Below, piece by piece: positions 1 through 61,424 of a stretch of DNA of 64,000 nt; position 1 is the stretch's first letter, and each line of letters starts with the position of its first letter. Source of the stretch: Dermatemys mawii (lineage: Eukaryota; Chordata; Testudines; Dermatemydidae); the NCBI GenBank assembly GCA_007922305.1, contig ML677386.1:7896679-7960678 (forward strand). The letters are read 5' to 3'. The notes beneath the pieces were generated by a model. That model searched no databases. It was not told the DNA's origin and saw only the letters and a program-made list of their open reading frames with translations. Position numbers and translations under genes: made by a program.

Positions 1-876
1 AGGTTCTAACATTTATGGGTCTGTGAAAGTTTCTACTGAGGGTATATTAGCTGCTTTTGCCTACAAAATCGCTCTATTACCAGTATTTATCTCCCTGTAT
101 TCTATCTAACAAAGTATTTTGGAACTCTTAGAGCAAGAAATGTGCTACTGTATAAAAGCCACATACTACTCTACAATTATTTAAGAAGATTAGCTCTGTA
201 TGACAGACAGTAGCTCACAGACCCCTAGGTCTGACCGGTAGGGTTAGTGGTAGAATATTGAGCATGGTGGTTTCATTTTATTTACTCATTTAAAATCTTT
301 GGTAAATAAATAGAGCTCTGAAGATTTTTCTATCCTACAGAAGAGATTAATGGAAATCCACCAGACAGACTGTACACTCATACCTGGGCTCTGACCAATG
401 CCTTCCAAGTACCTTAAATGTTTTCATCTGAAGACCTCAGTTAACCTATAAACATGGGAGGATCACCCACTAAACTGGCAATAAAAGTTTTGCACTGCAC
501 CTAGTTTAAAGCTGTTCACAAAGCTAAGCATGCCACATAGGTGAAGTTAAAAGCCTGAAGGAGAGCAGAGAAGAATGATACATTTCCAGCAAGCAGCTAG
601 TCCAGGAGTACAGCAGTTTTGGAAGAGAAGGTCAGCCCTCTTAGTAGTGACTGAAATCACATGATGCAATTGCAATATTGGGGCAAGAGGAAAGGGGATG
701 GGTCATTGAGAAAATTACAGCAGAATAAAGTATTAAGCAAAAACTGCAAGAGACATGTTTTAATTAGCTAATTTCCTAGATGCCTGAGCAGGAGTGATGT
801 AATAAAGTTTCTGGCCAAAGCCAGGTAAAGAAAGAACCTATGCTGCCAGAAAATAAAAAGGTTGTTTGAGACTCAC
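1..876 (-). other. GALNT2 intron 13 (partial)
   Basis: Non-coding sequence downstream (in transcript sense) of exon 13. I searched for the next exon, which should encode the VPDHQDIAFG-like start of the linker to the lectin domain, and did not find it. No repeat or other feature is recognised in this stretch. Confidence 0.7.
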
Positions 877-49298
<48,422 letters not shown>

Positions 49299-51172
49299 CT
49301 GAAAAAAAAACAACACAAAAAAACTTAACACAGTTCTTAAATTGGTATGATTAATTGAAATTAATTTTCTGTCTTTTTCAAAGGGATGACCAGTCACTTT
49401 TACTCTTTGGCACTAACATGGCCCTTTTAAGGGCATAAAAACCTCAAGAGACTTGATTTAGGCACCAAGGGAAAGGCAGGCAAATTCCCCAATTTTTCCA
49501 AAAACAGGACAATAAAACAGGAGTCTAGACACTGGATCAAACATTTAACATATGTGGCAACTACTTACTCAAAGAAACGTCTTGATCTCAAATAGAAAAT
49601 GTATTAGGAAATGTGAACCTAAATGTAACCTGTGATACTGAAGTTTGTTTCTCAAAGAATCGTGATGGCAAAGTGTGACAAAAACAAAATCAGCACTTTT
49701 CACATTCAGAGCACTTCTATTTGAATATTTATAATAAAAGCTAAACAATTAATAGCTAAATTATTAATAATTTTCATCATATTCTGGGAAGTGGTTGTCT
49801 GATACAAAAACTTTTGAAAGGGCCATAGCAAGTTGCCATTTACAGGAACCCATTTTGGCAGAACCCATGCTGATGATAGATTTTCAAATAAAATTTCCAC
49901 TGTATTTCTGACTATAGTAATAGTGAAAAATACTAACATTTGAGAAAAAGCAACTCTCAGTCTTTTTGAACGCCAGCAAAGACACTGATAAATACACGAT
50001 GAAAGTTCATTAAGCCCCATTTTTCTTCCAGCTTAATCAATTCAGCATTAGGATACATCACAGAATCAAGTTGGAAGAGAAAGTGGGATAACAGGAAGCA
50101 TTTATTTTAGAAGACTATATTTGGTAATTAGGTATATTCCTACAGTGAGGTTTTACTAGGAAGTGTCTATGGAAAAGCCTTTATTCTACATATCTGCACT
50201 ATAATTATTCAGTCAGCTGCTCCTATTAGCCCTGCAGAGTCAACACAATTAAAGAAAATTCTATTCTTTTTCCTGCATTACAGTTATTTGCCAAGTCTCA
50301 ACTACACAGTCAGTTTCCCTTGTGAAAACTCACTAAGGGCAGGATGTGCCCTGCAGAATCTTTAATATTGATGGTGGCATTTGAGTAGGAATGAACCAAG
50401 CTTGACACTCAGAGTTAAAGCTAGGCAAACAAAGGCCACTGAAACACTTGTTAACAGAGTATATTTGATCTGAACGATGCTGGAAGGCAAACATTGACAT
50501 GAGCTATAAAACAGTACAAATTTGTAAGGGAACTCAAGAGCAGTTGTAGTTGAAGCTACTTCTCACTCAACACTGTCTAGATATCAATTTTGTGTCCCTA
50601 TAAAGGGGAAATATCCTATCCTTTCATGAAAATTCAGAGTACACATCTGTCAAAGCATTTCTAAGCTTCCCATTTACTGTAGTTTATCAATGCCAAATTC
50701 AAAATTAAGCTGCTTAAGCATAAGTATATTTTTAGAGGGCTTTTTGTTGTTGTTTTTCAAACAGCCCCATCCCCTAAAATACTGAAACAAACTGCTATTC
50801 TGAACTGAGATTTTATAGATTCAGAACAGACGGGCGTAAACAATGCTTATCAGAAATTTGATTATTCAGAATTCCTTGGCTATTTACAAGATTCACATAC
50901 TTTGTGGTAAGCTATATTCTGCAGCAAGAGGCTTATTTTTATAGCACTATGGTGCAGCAGACTAGAAAATCTGGCTCAGCTTCATTCAAGTTCAGTGTGC
51001 CACAAACATTTGTACTGACAACATACAACTGCATTAAAAACTAACAGAAAAGCTGGGTAGGAGATATTTTTAGGTTTCAGCATCCAAAAAGGCATGACAG
51101 ACAGTTGGAGGCTGTGAGATAAACCCATTAGCTCCATGTATCTGATAAAGATCAGCAGCGACATAATGAAGT

Positions 51173-51954
51173 TATCATAACTATACAGCTAAGGGTAGCC
51201 TAGAATTCCCCCGTACCTGTAAGGGGTTAAGAAGCTCAAATAACCTGAATGGCACTTGACCAAAAGAACCAGTGGGGAAAGAAGATACTTTCAGATCTGG
51301 GGGGTGGAGAAGGAGGCTTTGTTTGTGCTCTCTCTTTGTATGTTCTCTCCGAGCTAGGCAGAAAAAAAGCATCTCTTAAGAAGCTGCTTAAAAAGCATAA
51401 GATAGTAAGTAAAGCCAGGAAAGGCGTGTTAGATTATCTTTTGTTTTAGCTTGTGAATTTTCCTTTTGTTAGAGGGAGGTTTATTCTTGTTTTTTGTAAC
51501 TTTGAAACTAAGTCTAGAGGGGGTTCCTCTGTGTTTCTGAATCTTTTGTTACCCTATAAAGTTATCTTCCATCCTGATTTTACAGAGGTGATTCTTTTAC
51601 CTTTTCTTTAAATAACATTCTTTTAAGAACCCTATTGATTTTCATTGTCCTAAAGACCCAGGGGTTTGAGTCTATGCTCATCTGTACCAATTAGTGAGGA
51701 TATTATTCTCAAACTTTCCCAGGAAAGAGGTGAAGGACTTGAGGGGGATATTTTGGAGGAACTTGAACTCCAAGTGGTCCTTTCCCTGAATCTTTGTCTG
51801 AATCACTTGGTGGTGACAGCATACCGTTCGAGGACAAGAGACTTGTGCCTTGGGGAAGTTTTAACCTAAGCTGGTAGAAATAAGTTTAGAGGGTCTTTCA
51901 TGCAGATCCCCACATCTGTAAGCCAGAGTTCAGAGTGGGGAGGGAACCCTGACA
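51173..51954 (+). mobile_element. Solo LTR of an endogenous retrovirus-like element, 782 bp
   Basis: Bounded by an exact 5-bp duplication GAAGT (51168-51172 and 51955-51959). The left end reads TATCATAAC, one base from the usual TGTCATAAC-like start; the right end reads CCCTGACA. Inside are GGGTTAAGAAGCTCAAATAA, CATCCTGATTTTACAGAGGT, an AATAA-type poly-A region near 51611 and CCAAGTGGTCCTTTCCCTGA, which I recognise from turtle LTRs. There is no internal gag, pol or env sequence, so the proviral body was probably lost by LTR-LTR recombination. Short frames inside are not genes. Confidence 0.82.
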
Positions 51955-54900
51955 GAAGTTGATATTTAAATGGTCATGTTTAGGTTCTAGAGTTTAACTA
52001 TCATTCATCTGATATTTAAACACTTTTCAAGTTGTTTGCTGGCTCAGAGAAACTTCACATCTTTGTTCAGATTTGGTAGGTGTTCTTTACAGTCATGAGA
52101 GCTAGGAAGTTTTAGATTCTAGAGAACAACTCTGCAGCAAGGAGTGGATTCTGCAGTACAGTCCATGGCATCACAAAATACATGAGGCCCTACTTTCACA
52201 TAGGTACTTTTATTATATATCAAGTTCTTAAAGTTAAAAGAGGCTAGTAGTTATAACAGAAAAATCCATTAATCTGCTTTGTACAAGGAACACCCAAAAA
52301 TGCTCAATTTCAGATGCACAGTTGGCACTGTGGGGCCTGAACAGAGAACGTTTACCCTGACAACTGTAAACTCACAATATTTTACAAAGTATGTACAGGA
52401 ATTACTTCACCTAACTTCATGGGTAGAATGTGGCAGGTGTAAAAAAAGTGCATGAGAGATTAGCACAGGAAAGGAATACTTAATCCAACTGAAATTATAG
52501 GAGAATTATGGATGAGCAGAATATTAGTTATCCAAAGCACATAACTGCTCTGTGCAGTTCAGGAATATTTATTCCCGGAAATCAGATATGTAGGTCTGAA
52601 ACAATGATTCATTATTGTTGGTAAGTAAAACATCAGAAAGCCCTTGCCTCAGAGTCACTACCCTGGGCTTCCTTCTGCACTCATGTGAGGTTTCCCTTAA
52701 AGGCTAGCTTCCTCTGCTCCTGGCTTCTCACTCATATTTGGAAGTTCCTCCCCATTAACTTCCTTCTTTCAGTTGTCCTGAAATTAACAGATGGGCAGAG
52801 TTAAATTCTGTTTGTGTATGTAATCTTGTAACTGCATGTGCACAATTAGAAGTCAACACCACCTTCTTTGACCCATTTATTTTCTTACTTTTTAAATATT
52901 ATGTTCCTTAGCAAACATAATTTTACCAAGTTTTCCCTAGAAATCAGCTTTAAATTAACTTTTTTGTGATTCTGCTTTACGTTAAATTGGTGATCAGTTT
53001 GTTTTCCATGGCAAAAGAAACTCCTTGGTATCAAGCCCCCCTCCAAAGAAAGACCAGATTATCTGGACTTGTTTACTAATGCACCACAATTTCACTAAGT
53101 TGCCAACAACTCTTAAAATTTGTAAAACTATCACAAAAGTAATGATTAGGAGAATCATGTCCAAAAGTGAAAGATATTTTTTACAAAATATAAATGTAGG
53201 TACCAAGTCCTATGTGTTGAAGCCCAGAGTAAAATATTAAAGAGAGCTATAACAATTTAGATTAATTGATAAGGACAATAAGATGCACAAGCCTAACAAA
53301 GCAATAACTATTCTTCCCCTTCGGTATCTATAGCCATAGATATTTAATGTCAGACTCTTAGTGGAACAGCATTCAGTGGTAAGCGCAAGATACTGCAGGT
53401 ATAGATAGCTATGCTTGCCTTAGGAGCATATTTAACAGATTACTATTCATACTCATTACTAAGGTAAAGAGCTATATTGATTTAATGGTGCAGAAAGTAG
53501 AAGGCCAGGTGTGCAAATCATTCTTGCCCTCCTTCTGGCATGTGGTGACATTTAAGGAAACAAAAGGGAAAGGCCAGTTCTTATTCACAAGCTCACATCA
53601 GACATGCTGATCAGTCAATGCATGCAGGATTTTTAAGTACAGATTAGCAACTGGCTCAGTGAATGTCGATAATAGAAGTAGGAAACTCTGGACTCAGTGA
53701 GATAGGCCTGGATTTTCAATGGCCATTTCCTGCCCAGCTGATTGGTGGGGAGAAGGAATACCTATTGGTCTGTACTATTAGCGGGCTACAGAAATAAGGT
53801 ACATCCCAAAACATCTGGAACACAATTGTTTACACACAAGTGAAAATCCATGATTCTATTACCTCTCCACCCCTGAAAAGAAAAAGTAGGAGACAAACTA
53901 GGACATATTTCCTGCAATAAAAGTCATTTGTCTTTTACAAACAATGACCAAAGCAGTCATTTATTTTCAAATTATTTTACTGTGTCTATACAAACAGTTA
54001 TGTATAGGGACATATTTCTATGGAAAGTGCAGACTCAGCAACAGAAGCTATTTATATTGACATATCAGATACAGTAGACTTGGAAAAAGTCTAATAAGCT
54101 CATCATAAATCTGTTTGATTCACAAGAACCTTGAGTTATCCAATAGTATTGTGAGTGTGCAAAGACAGCTTCAGTTGGAAAACTAATAAAATAGCATACA
54201 TCTCCACAGGAAAAAAAGGAGTCCTGGAAATAGTGACAGTGAGCACCAATACTTGCAAATTGTTAGGAGCATGATAATGCAACAAAAGAAAGGTCCATCT
54301 AGCTAATTTTCAGACTTTAGAGTGGCTCCTATATTCGTTAGTAATTGCACATTATGGCTCTTTTATAACCACTGATAGGAAATCTATAGCTCTTATTCTA
54401 CATGTGCTGTGTGTGTTCTAAATCCCCATATAAAGAATTGCTTAGCAAAAGGAATTCTAAACGCATACAAAAAGCAGGTGACATAAGGTACCAAGAAATA
54501 GAACCAAGGACTGTTTAGCCAAAAAGCCCTGTTCCACAGGCCCAAGTTACATCATTTGTTTCTCACCGTATATATATTTTTAAAATTTATTTATGTACAT
54601 ACACACACACCTGGAATACCATTGGGTACTGGATCAGCCACGTATCTGAGCAATTACAAACAGACAGACAGGTGATAGTATGCTAGCCATGCACAGCTGA
54701 AGTATATCCAGACTGCTTTAAAAAGGGCTCTAAACTCTAACTTTTTTAAAAAATGTCATTTTGTAACAGTAAGTAAATACCCCTATTCTGCATAAATGCT
54801 CTGGTAATTCACCCTTGGAAGAGAGGTATTCCCTAATGGATTATGAAAGTAGGCAAGATGAAAATTTTGGAGGTAACATAGCTTGCTGTCCCTGGAGGGC

Positions 54901-55113
54901 CTGGCAAAGCACTGGATTTTATTTTTTATTCTGACACTGCAAGAAGCTAGCTAGCTGTCCACAGAAGTATTTCCTGACAAACATTAAATAAAATTAATGG
55001 GAAAACAGATTATAAATGATTGAGTCAACTAACTGAAATCCCAATATTATAATAGATCTAATGTACAAAACAGTAAGCTGGAATTGAAACCTTTAGCTCC
55101 ATGCTATCACTTT

Positions 55114-55398
55114 GGGCTTGTCTTCACTAGCGCAGGGAGAGATCGATCTTATGGCGATCGATTTATCGCGTCTCATCAAGACGCGATAAATCGATCACCA
55201 GCGGCGCCCCCGTCAACTCCGTAACTCCAGCTCGCCAAAAGGCACAAGCTGGAGTCGACAGGGGAGCGTGCCGCCGACCGCCACCACCGTGAGGACGGCA
55301 GGTAAGTAGGCTGTACATACACTGATTTCAGCTACGTTATTAACGTAGCTGAAATTGCATATCTACAGTCGATCCCCCGCGCTAGTGAGGACCAGCCC
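55114..55398. mobile_element. Palindrome-rich MITE, 285 bp
   Basis: Terminal inverted repeats GGGCTTGTCTTCACTAGCGC and the complement of GCGCTAGTGAGGACCAGCCC match except for two substitutions. Inside is a perfect 18-bp hairpin, GATCGATTTATCGCGTCT at 55156-55173 with complement at 55179-55196, and a perfect 15-bp hairpin, ATTTCAGCTACGTTA at 55325-55339 with complement at 55341-55355. A weaker ACTCCAGCT/AGCTGGAGT pair lies between them. It is rich in CpG compared with its AT-rich surroundings, which suggests a fairly young copy. No protein is encoded. Confidence 0.85.
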
Positions 55399-58300
55399 TT
55401 AGATACAACTTTAAATCTAATTCTAAAACAAGGTGGGGAACCTCTCTCATGAACGCGGAGGCTTGGCAAAAAGAGAATGAGCGCCGAAGTATGCTTAAGC
55501 AGTGCCCTATTCATCTCCATTCTCTTCAGAGAGGAGGTCACCAACTGTGAACTGTTCAGAGAACTCTAAAACAAACTCTGCACAGAAAGCACACAACAGA
55601 AACAGACCTAAGAGGAAAAAAAACAAAATTAAGGACTGACCCAAGCATGAGGGATAAACCAGGTGCAGTGTAGAAAGAACCTTTGTTCTACAGTCAAACC
55701 CACCAACGGAAAGTCTTGAAATCTGGACAATTACAACATGAGAAACAGTTCAGAGTTAAATTTTAGTCATCCAGGTTGCCTAACTGAAAGTTGTTCCTAA
55801 ATCACTAGAAGTGAAAGCTTCTTGATGAAAGATTTAAATCAGTCAGGCAGTAATTACTATCTATTTCTAAAAATCACTTTGCCAACATATGCCAAACTTA
55901 GCTATTTAGCGCCCCACTGGAAACTAAATGTCAGCTCTAATCTTGTTGGGAAATGGAAGCCAACTGGTGTTTTTGAAGTCATGAACAGCATGTAAAAGAC
56001 TGCAAGACAATGGAAAGTTAACTCCAGTTATTTAGCATTTCTACAAGAGTCAGTATTATAGCAGTATATTCCAATTCTTCACTCTCTCTAAAGAGCTCTT
56101 TGCTGTTCCTCACAAGGCAAGCAAACTTTTTAAATTTACATGTTAGAAGTCATTCCAAAATAGCAAATATGAAAAACAGAAGACCATGTGAAAGGGGATC
56201 TTTCCTGAACGTATATTTCCTCAAGGATCCCTTCAGTTGTGAGACAGGAAAAGACAGGAAGAATAGATCAAGCATGTGGACCACCACATTCTGTGGTAAA
56301 ATCTGGGCGGATTACTTAAATCAGCAATTTAAATCAGGATTTAAAATTGATCCCAAGTGGAAAGCCTTAATTTAAATAGATTTTCATCAACTTTTTCATT
56401 TGTACTTCAGTTATTTTCTAAAGAAAACAGCATTCTGATTGGTCAATATAATCATTAAAACATGCTGATTTACAACTAGAGACTTTACACTAGAATTGCT
56501 TTTTTTGCTGCCTAGGAAGGTATACAATAACTATATACATTATTTAAGCAATTACATAGCTTAATATTTTCTTAATCATAGTACATTTTAGAATGTTAGA
56601 AAATTGTAAATGATATATTGCTTATTTACTGGATAGTTAACTTTTTATTAACGATTTGTGTCAAGCTGCATTAGGATGGTAACTGGAACTGAATTAAATA
56701 CAGCATATGAAGTTATTTTTATTAAACAAAACAACCTTAAGGGTTTTGAATATATAAACTTATCAAAACATGCTTCACATTTACAGCTAAATGACTTATT
56801 AAAGGAACAGAGATATTAACTGTAGTCAGTGAATTAAATTGATTAATTCAGGTCAGCCAGTGACAATTTTCAAATATATGCCTAACAGAAAGTGACTAGA
56901 ACTCAAGTGCCTACGGAAAATGAAACAGTCTCAAGTTACTTGGGCTACACTTTAGGCTTTTAAAACAAATAGATCTCGCCCCCTCCTACCTTGTTTGTAT
57001 TCACAGACTGGAAGAGAGACATCTTCCTGCTTTTTCAACTCCCAATATCTCCATTTTGAATGAACTAGTCCAAATGGGGGGGGGGGGGGAGGGTTGGAGG
57101 AGACTACCCTGAGTAAAACACTGCAGATAGGACAACGTCTTAAGTTACTAAAAGGAGTATCTGACATAACACTGGAATATCAGCACTTTCCCTCTGGTTC
57201 AAGGAGCCAAGAATATCCCATGACAAGAACATCTCCCTTTAAGACCGCAAGAACACACAACACAACGAACTAGTTTTGGTAAAAGTATTCATTTTTCTTT
57301 GATTGATCCATTTGAGGCTGTTGCATTTTTAACCTATCATTTAAAGTAGGATAGATTTAAGGTAGGTCCCTGACTTGAACAGCTTGCAATCTAAATAGAG
57401 AAGCAGCAGGACCAGCAGAGAAGAGGAAGAACAGGAGAAAACATACAAGCAGTGACTGGAGATGTTATGAATGCATTCTGGTGGTTCCAGAGCTGTTTTT
57501 TTTAAATCCACCCCCTTCATCCCTCAGCACCACTGCCTTGCCCTATTCATTTCCCTATCACTATGCCAAAATAAGAGTGCCTACCCTTTAGCAACTACCT
57601 TCCACCCAGTCTTCCTCATTCGGGGCTGAAACATACACCCAAAAAAAACCCCAAAAAACCCACCAACGCTAGTCTGAAGCTATCCAAAGTCTCATGTTTT
57701 GAAAGGTAGTCTCTGGAACAGATTGAAAGCTGGCTCTCATGGATACTCTAGCTCCCATCTCAAACACAGGGCTATCCCCCCAGCATCTGGAATAACTAAC
57801 CACGCAATTTTTTTACAATCAACACTGAAGGGGTGAAACCATTCTAATTATAAATTAAGTATTCTCTCCATTTCATGCACATTTCTTGCTATAATCCTTT
57901 TTGTAGTGCATATGGAGTATTAGCTAGGCTAAACTGGGCACAGTGATCCTGAAAGCAAATAAAAAGTATGCTGTGATGTTCAAATAAGTGGCAGAAGACA
58001 GCACTTTGCAGAGTCTTTTTTGCATGTCCTGACACTAAGAATCTTTATGCAATCGTTTCTGCAAGTTTGCTCCCAGTTCCCTTTCTCGTTCTCTACTGAC
58101 TTTTGGGATTGTCAACTTTACAGACACATTACCTGTTGTCAGCCAGTAGTATCAACAACTGGTGCAGCTGAACTTCTGATGCACAGTTTAGTTGCAAGTG
58201 TGAATGAGTATGGACCACATTCAGTTAAAAACCATGCTCATCACAATTTTTGCCTTTACAATACATGCAGCTCAAGTATTTAGCACCATCCAACAAGTAG

Positions 58301-59829
58301 ATTATATGACTTTAGTTGGAATCTAGCTTCTTTTATGAACTAACATTTTTAGTTAAAGTATGTGAACTTAAACAGTCAACAACAATATTGTTTAGATTAC
58401 TCTTGTACAAGTAATCTTGATTAACATGGGGCTCACTCATACCCTACTAGAGATACTGAACAATCAGCACGGGGCCATTTCTAATGGAGACAATGCAGAA
58501 GTGTTGTTCTGAGCACCACCAATCTATCTTAAAATGTATACTTTCTTCTAATCATTTGGTTAACATTAAGAGAACATACAACAGGAAAAAGTGATTTTTG
58601 CAGTGTTGTTTTAGCCAGTTGGTCCCAGGATACGAGACAAGACAAGGTGAGAATATCTTACTGTACCAAATTCTGTTCGTGAAAGAGACAAGCCTTCAAG
58701 CTACACAGAGTTCAAGTCTTCTCCTACAGGACAAATGTTGGTTTCCATTTGTTGAAAATTATTCCTCAGTTTGATCAAGCAGTCTGTAGCAAACCAGGAG
58801 TTTAGCCACCAGTAGCATGTGATCATGTATACACACAAGGAGCAAAATTCAGATTGTGATTTTACTCAATTTTTGTGGTGGTATGTATGAGGCAACATAC
58901 AAAATGTGAGTAATTTGTTAAAGCTGGGACTTTGTTTTTTTCCCCCTGGGTAACTAAAATGGTTTTGTCATCATGGTGAAGGCCAGAGTAGATATTTGTG
59001 CCTGGGATAGCAAGTTTTATAACAATTCTAGAAGGCTTCTTTAGCAGATTAAAAAAAAATCAGAAATGGCTCACTGGTAAACCCCACTTCCTAAGCCCAA
59101 TGAATATAGCAAGCTGCACCTTGTACTTCTGGAGTGTCCTGTTGGAGTTTTATGCATTCACATGTAAATCTTCTCATATGTGACTCTTGCAAGTCTCTAA
59201 AACAACAAAAACCATTAATTTTTTCTACTCTTAATTAATATTCTGCTTATCCCCAGTTTTCCTTGATATAAATGAATTTTCACACCTTCTTGCACTCTAC
59301 CAGGCCTATGGGTTAATAAGCAATATTTTACTCTGCGATACAGTCATTCCTTATAGAAGGACTAAAAAGAAGTGAACAATTAAAATGTGGTCAGTCAAAA
59401 ACTCCTATCCGTAGGCAATCACTTCACATCCTCTCCCTCTTCCCCTGAAAAAAGCAGTGATTTCACATAACTGCAAAGCAACACCTGAAGACTAAATTTC
59501 AAAACAAAACAAAAAAGTTAAAATTTATATATGAGGAAGTTTCCCCCCTCCCCAGCACAATGGAAAAATAAACAGTGAGCAGGGCTGAACAGATCAGACA
59601 TCAAGGAGATCCTTTTTGAAACTGAAATAATCATTAAGGAGCACAGAACCCTGTTAGCAGCACTACCAGCAGGACCAAAAATATATGAAAATGCATTTCA
59701 CAACAGAAGTAAGCTGTCCTGAAACATTTTAGAGGCAAGAAAGAAATCAGCTATCTAGGTCATAATCATCTTCTAGGACATTCCAGCCACCACATTGATA
59801 CAAAGAAGGAAGACTAGGGAGATTAGAGC

Positions 59830-60724
59830 ATCATAGATATCAGGGCTGGAAGTGACCTCAGGAGGTCATCTAGTCCAACCCCCTGCTCAAAGCAGGACCA
59901 ACACCAACTAAGTCATCCCAGCCAGGGCTTTGCCAAGGCTGACCTTACTCTAAGAAAGGAGATAGCACCAACTCCCTAGTTCACTCATTCCAGTGCTTCA
60001 CCACTCTCCTAGTGAAAAAGTTTTTCCTAATATCCAACTTAAACCTCCCCCACTGCATCTTGAGACCATTACTCCTTGTTCTGTTATCTGCTACTACTGA
60101 GAGCAGTCTAGATCCATCCTCTCCGAAACCCCCTTTCAAGTAGTTGAAAGCAGCTATCAAATTCCCCCTCATTCTTCTCTTCTGCAAACTAAATAATCCC
60201 AGCTCCCTCAGCCTCACCTCATAAATCATGTGCTGCAGCCCCCTAATAATTTTGGCTGCCCTCCGCTGGACTCTAATTTTTCCACATCCTTCTTGTAGTG
60301 TTGGGCCCATAACTGGACACAATAGTCCAGATGAGGCCTCACTAATGCAGAATAGAGGGAAATGATCATGTCCCTTGATCTGCTGGCAATGACCTTATTT
60401 ATACAACCCAAAATGCCATTAGCCTTCTTGGCAACAAGGGCACACTGTTGACTCATATCCAGTTTCTCATCCACTCTAACCCCCAGGTCCTTTTCTGCAG
60501 AACTGCTGCCTAATCATTCGGTCCCTAATCTATAGCAGTGCATGGGATTCTTCCATCCTAAGTGCAAGACTCTGCACTTGGCCTTGTTGAACCTTATCAG
60601 ATTTCTTTTGGCCCAATCTTCTAATTTGTCTAGGTCCCTCTGTATCCTATCCCTACCCTCCAACATATCTACTATTCCTCCCAATTTAGTGTCATCTGCA
60701 AACTTGCTGAGGGTTCAGTCCACA
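59830..60724 (-). mobile_element. CR1 LINE, 5'-truncated
   Basis: Minus-strand copy about 0.9 kb long. The 3' end is at about 59830 (complement reads ATATCTATGATGC). The coding part encodes the C-terminus of the CR1 ORF2 reverse transcriptase: [20 protein letters not shown] and [16 protein letters not shown] in one frame (60474 down to about 60280), then [40 protein letters not shown] and KNFFTRR in another (to 59981). A small deletion near 60280 explains the frame change, so the copy is dead. The 5' end is lost, as is typical of CR1. Confidence 0.93.
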
Positions 60725-61149
60725 ACACTGTGTACAATCGGACATTTCCCAAAAAAGAGTGAAGAGTTTAGAATGATCCAACTGCCAAATTTTACTGTAA
60801 AACAAAAAAAAATTAGGTTGGTTTTCCCCTGCTCCTCCACATGGACTCCTACTTTATCCACTTCTCATATTTCTCTTATGATGACTCACTTTTGGCTCAA
60901 CTAATCTCCATCTGTGAAAAAAATGACTACAGAGAATATGCACTGTGTGAACCCATAGATAAAAAGTTTTGCTCTATCAGAGAAAAGAAAATGGGAGAAA
61001 AAACCTGAGAAGGGATATTGTTCCTCAAAGGCGCAGGGAGTTGTCTAAAAACCTCACAATTTCATACAAAAAGTGTGAATAAATTCCACTAGATAACAGT
61101 TTTACAATTGTTGGAATGTTTATTCAAATACTACTTGCCAAAACTTTTT

Positions 61150-61336
61150 TATTATATATATATACACATACACATACACATACACATATAAAAACACACA
61201 CACACACATATATATACATACATATACATATACATACATATATATATATAAAAACACACACACACATATATATACATATACATATAATGTGTGTGTATAT
61301 GTGTGTTATATAATGTGTGTGTATATGTGTGTTTTT

Positions 61337-61371
<35 letters not shown>

Positions 61372-61376
61372 CATAC

Positions 61377-61415
<39 letters not shown>

Positions 61416-61424
61416 GATAGATAT
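61150..61424 (+). repeat. Compound TA/CA/TG microsatellite, 275 bp
   Basis: TA tracts alternate with CA tracts, switching to GTGTGT near 61287-61331 and back to CA at the right end, so the tract is partly self-complementary. A 24-bp block with TAATGTGTGTGTATATGTGT is duplicated in tandem at about 61285-61332. A longer unit with AAAAACACACACACACA is also repeated (about 61191 and 61251). The open frames here are repeat artefacts. Confidence 0.95.

Noticed and set aside
1..876. GALNT2 exon 14
   Set aside because: No minus-strand segment matches the expected linker/lectin start and no suitable acceptor-exon-donor set was found.
51249..51869. Short open frames in intron 1
   Set aside because: They fall inside the solo LTR and do not resemble retroviral proteins.
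59981..60474. Reverse-transcriptase-like coding region as a host gene
   Set aside because: It is the C-terminal part of a CR1 LINE ORF2, truncated and shifted in frame near 60280.
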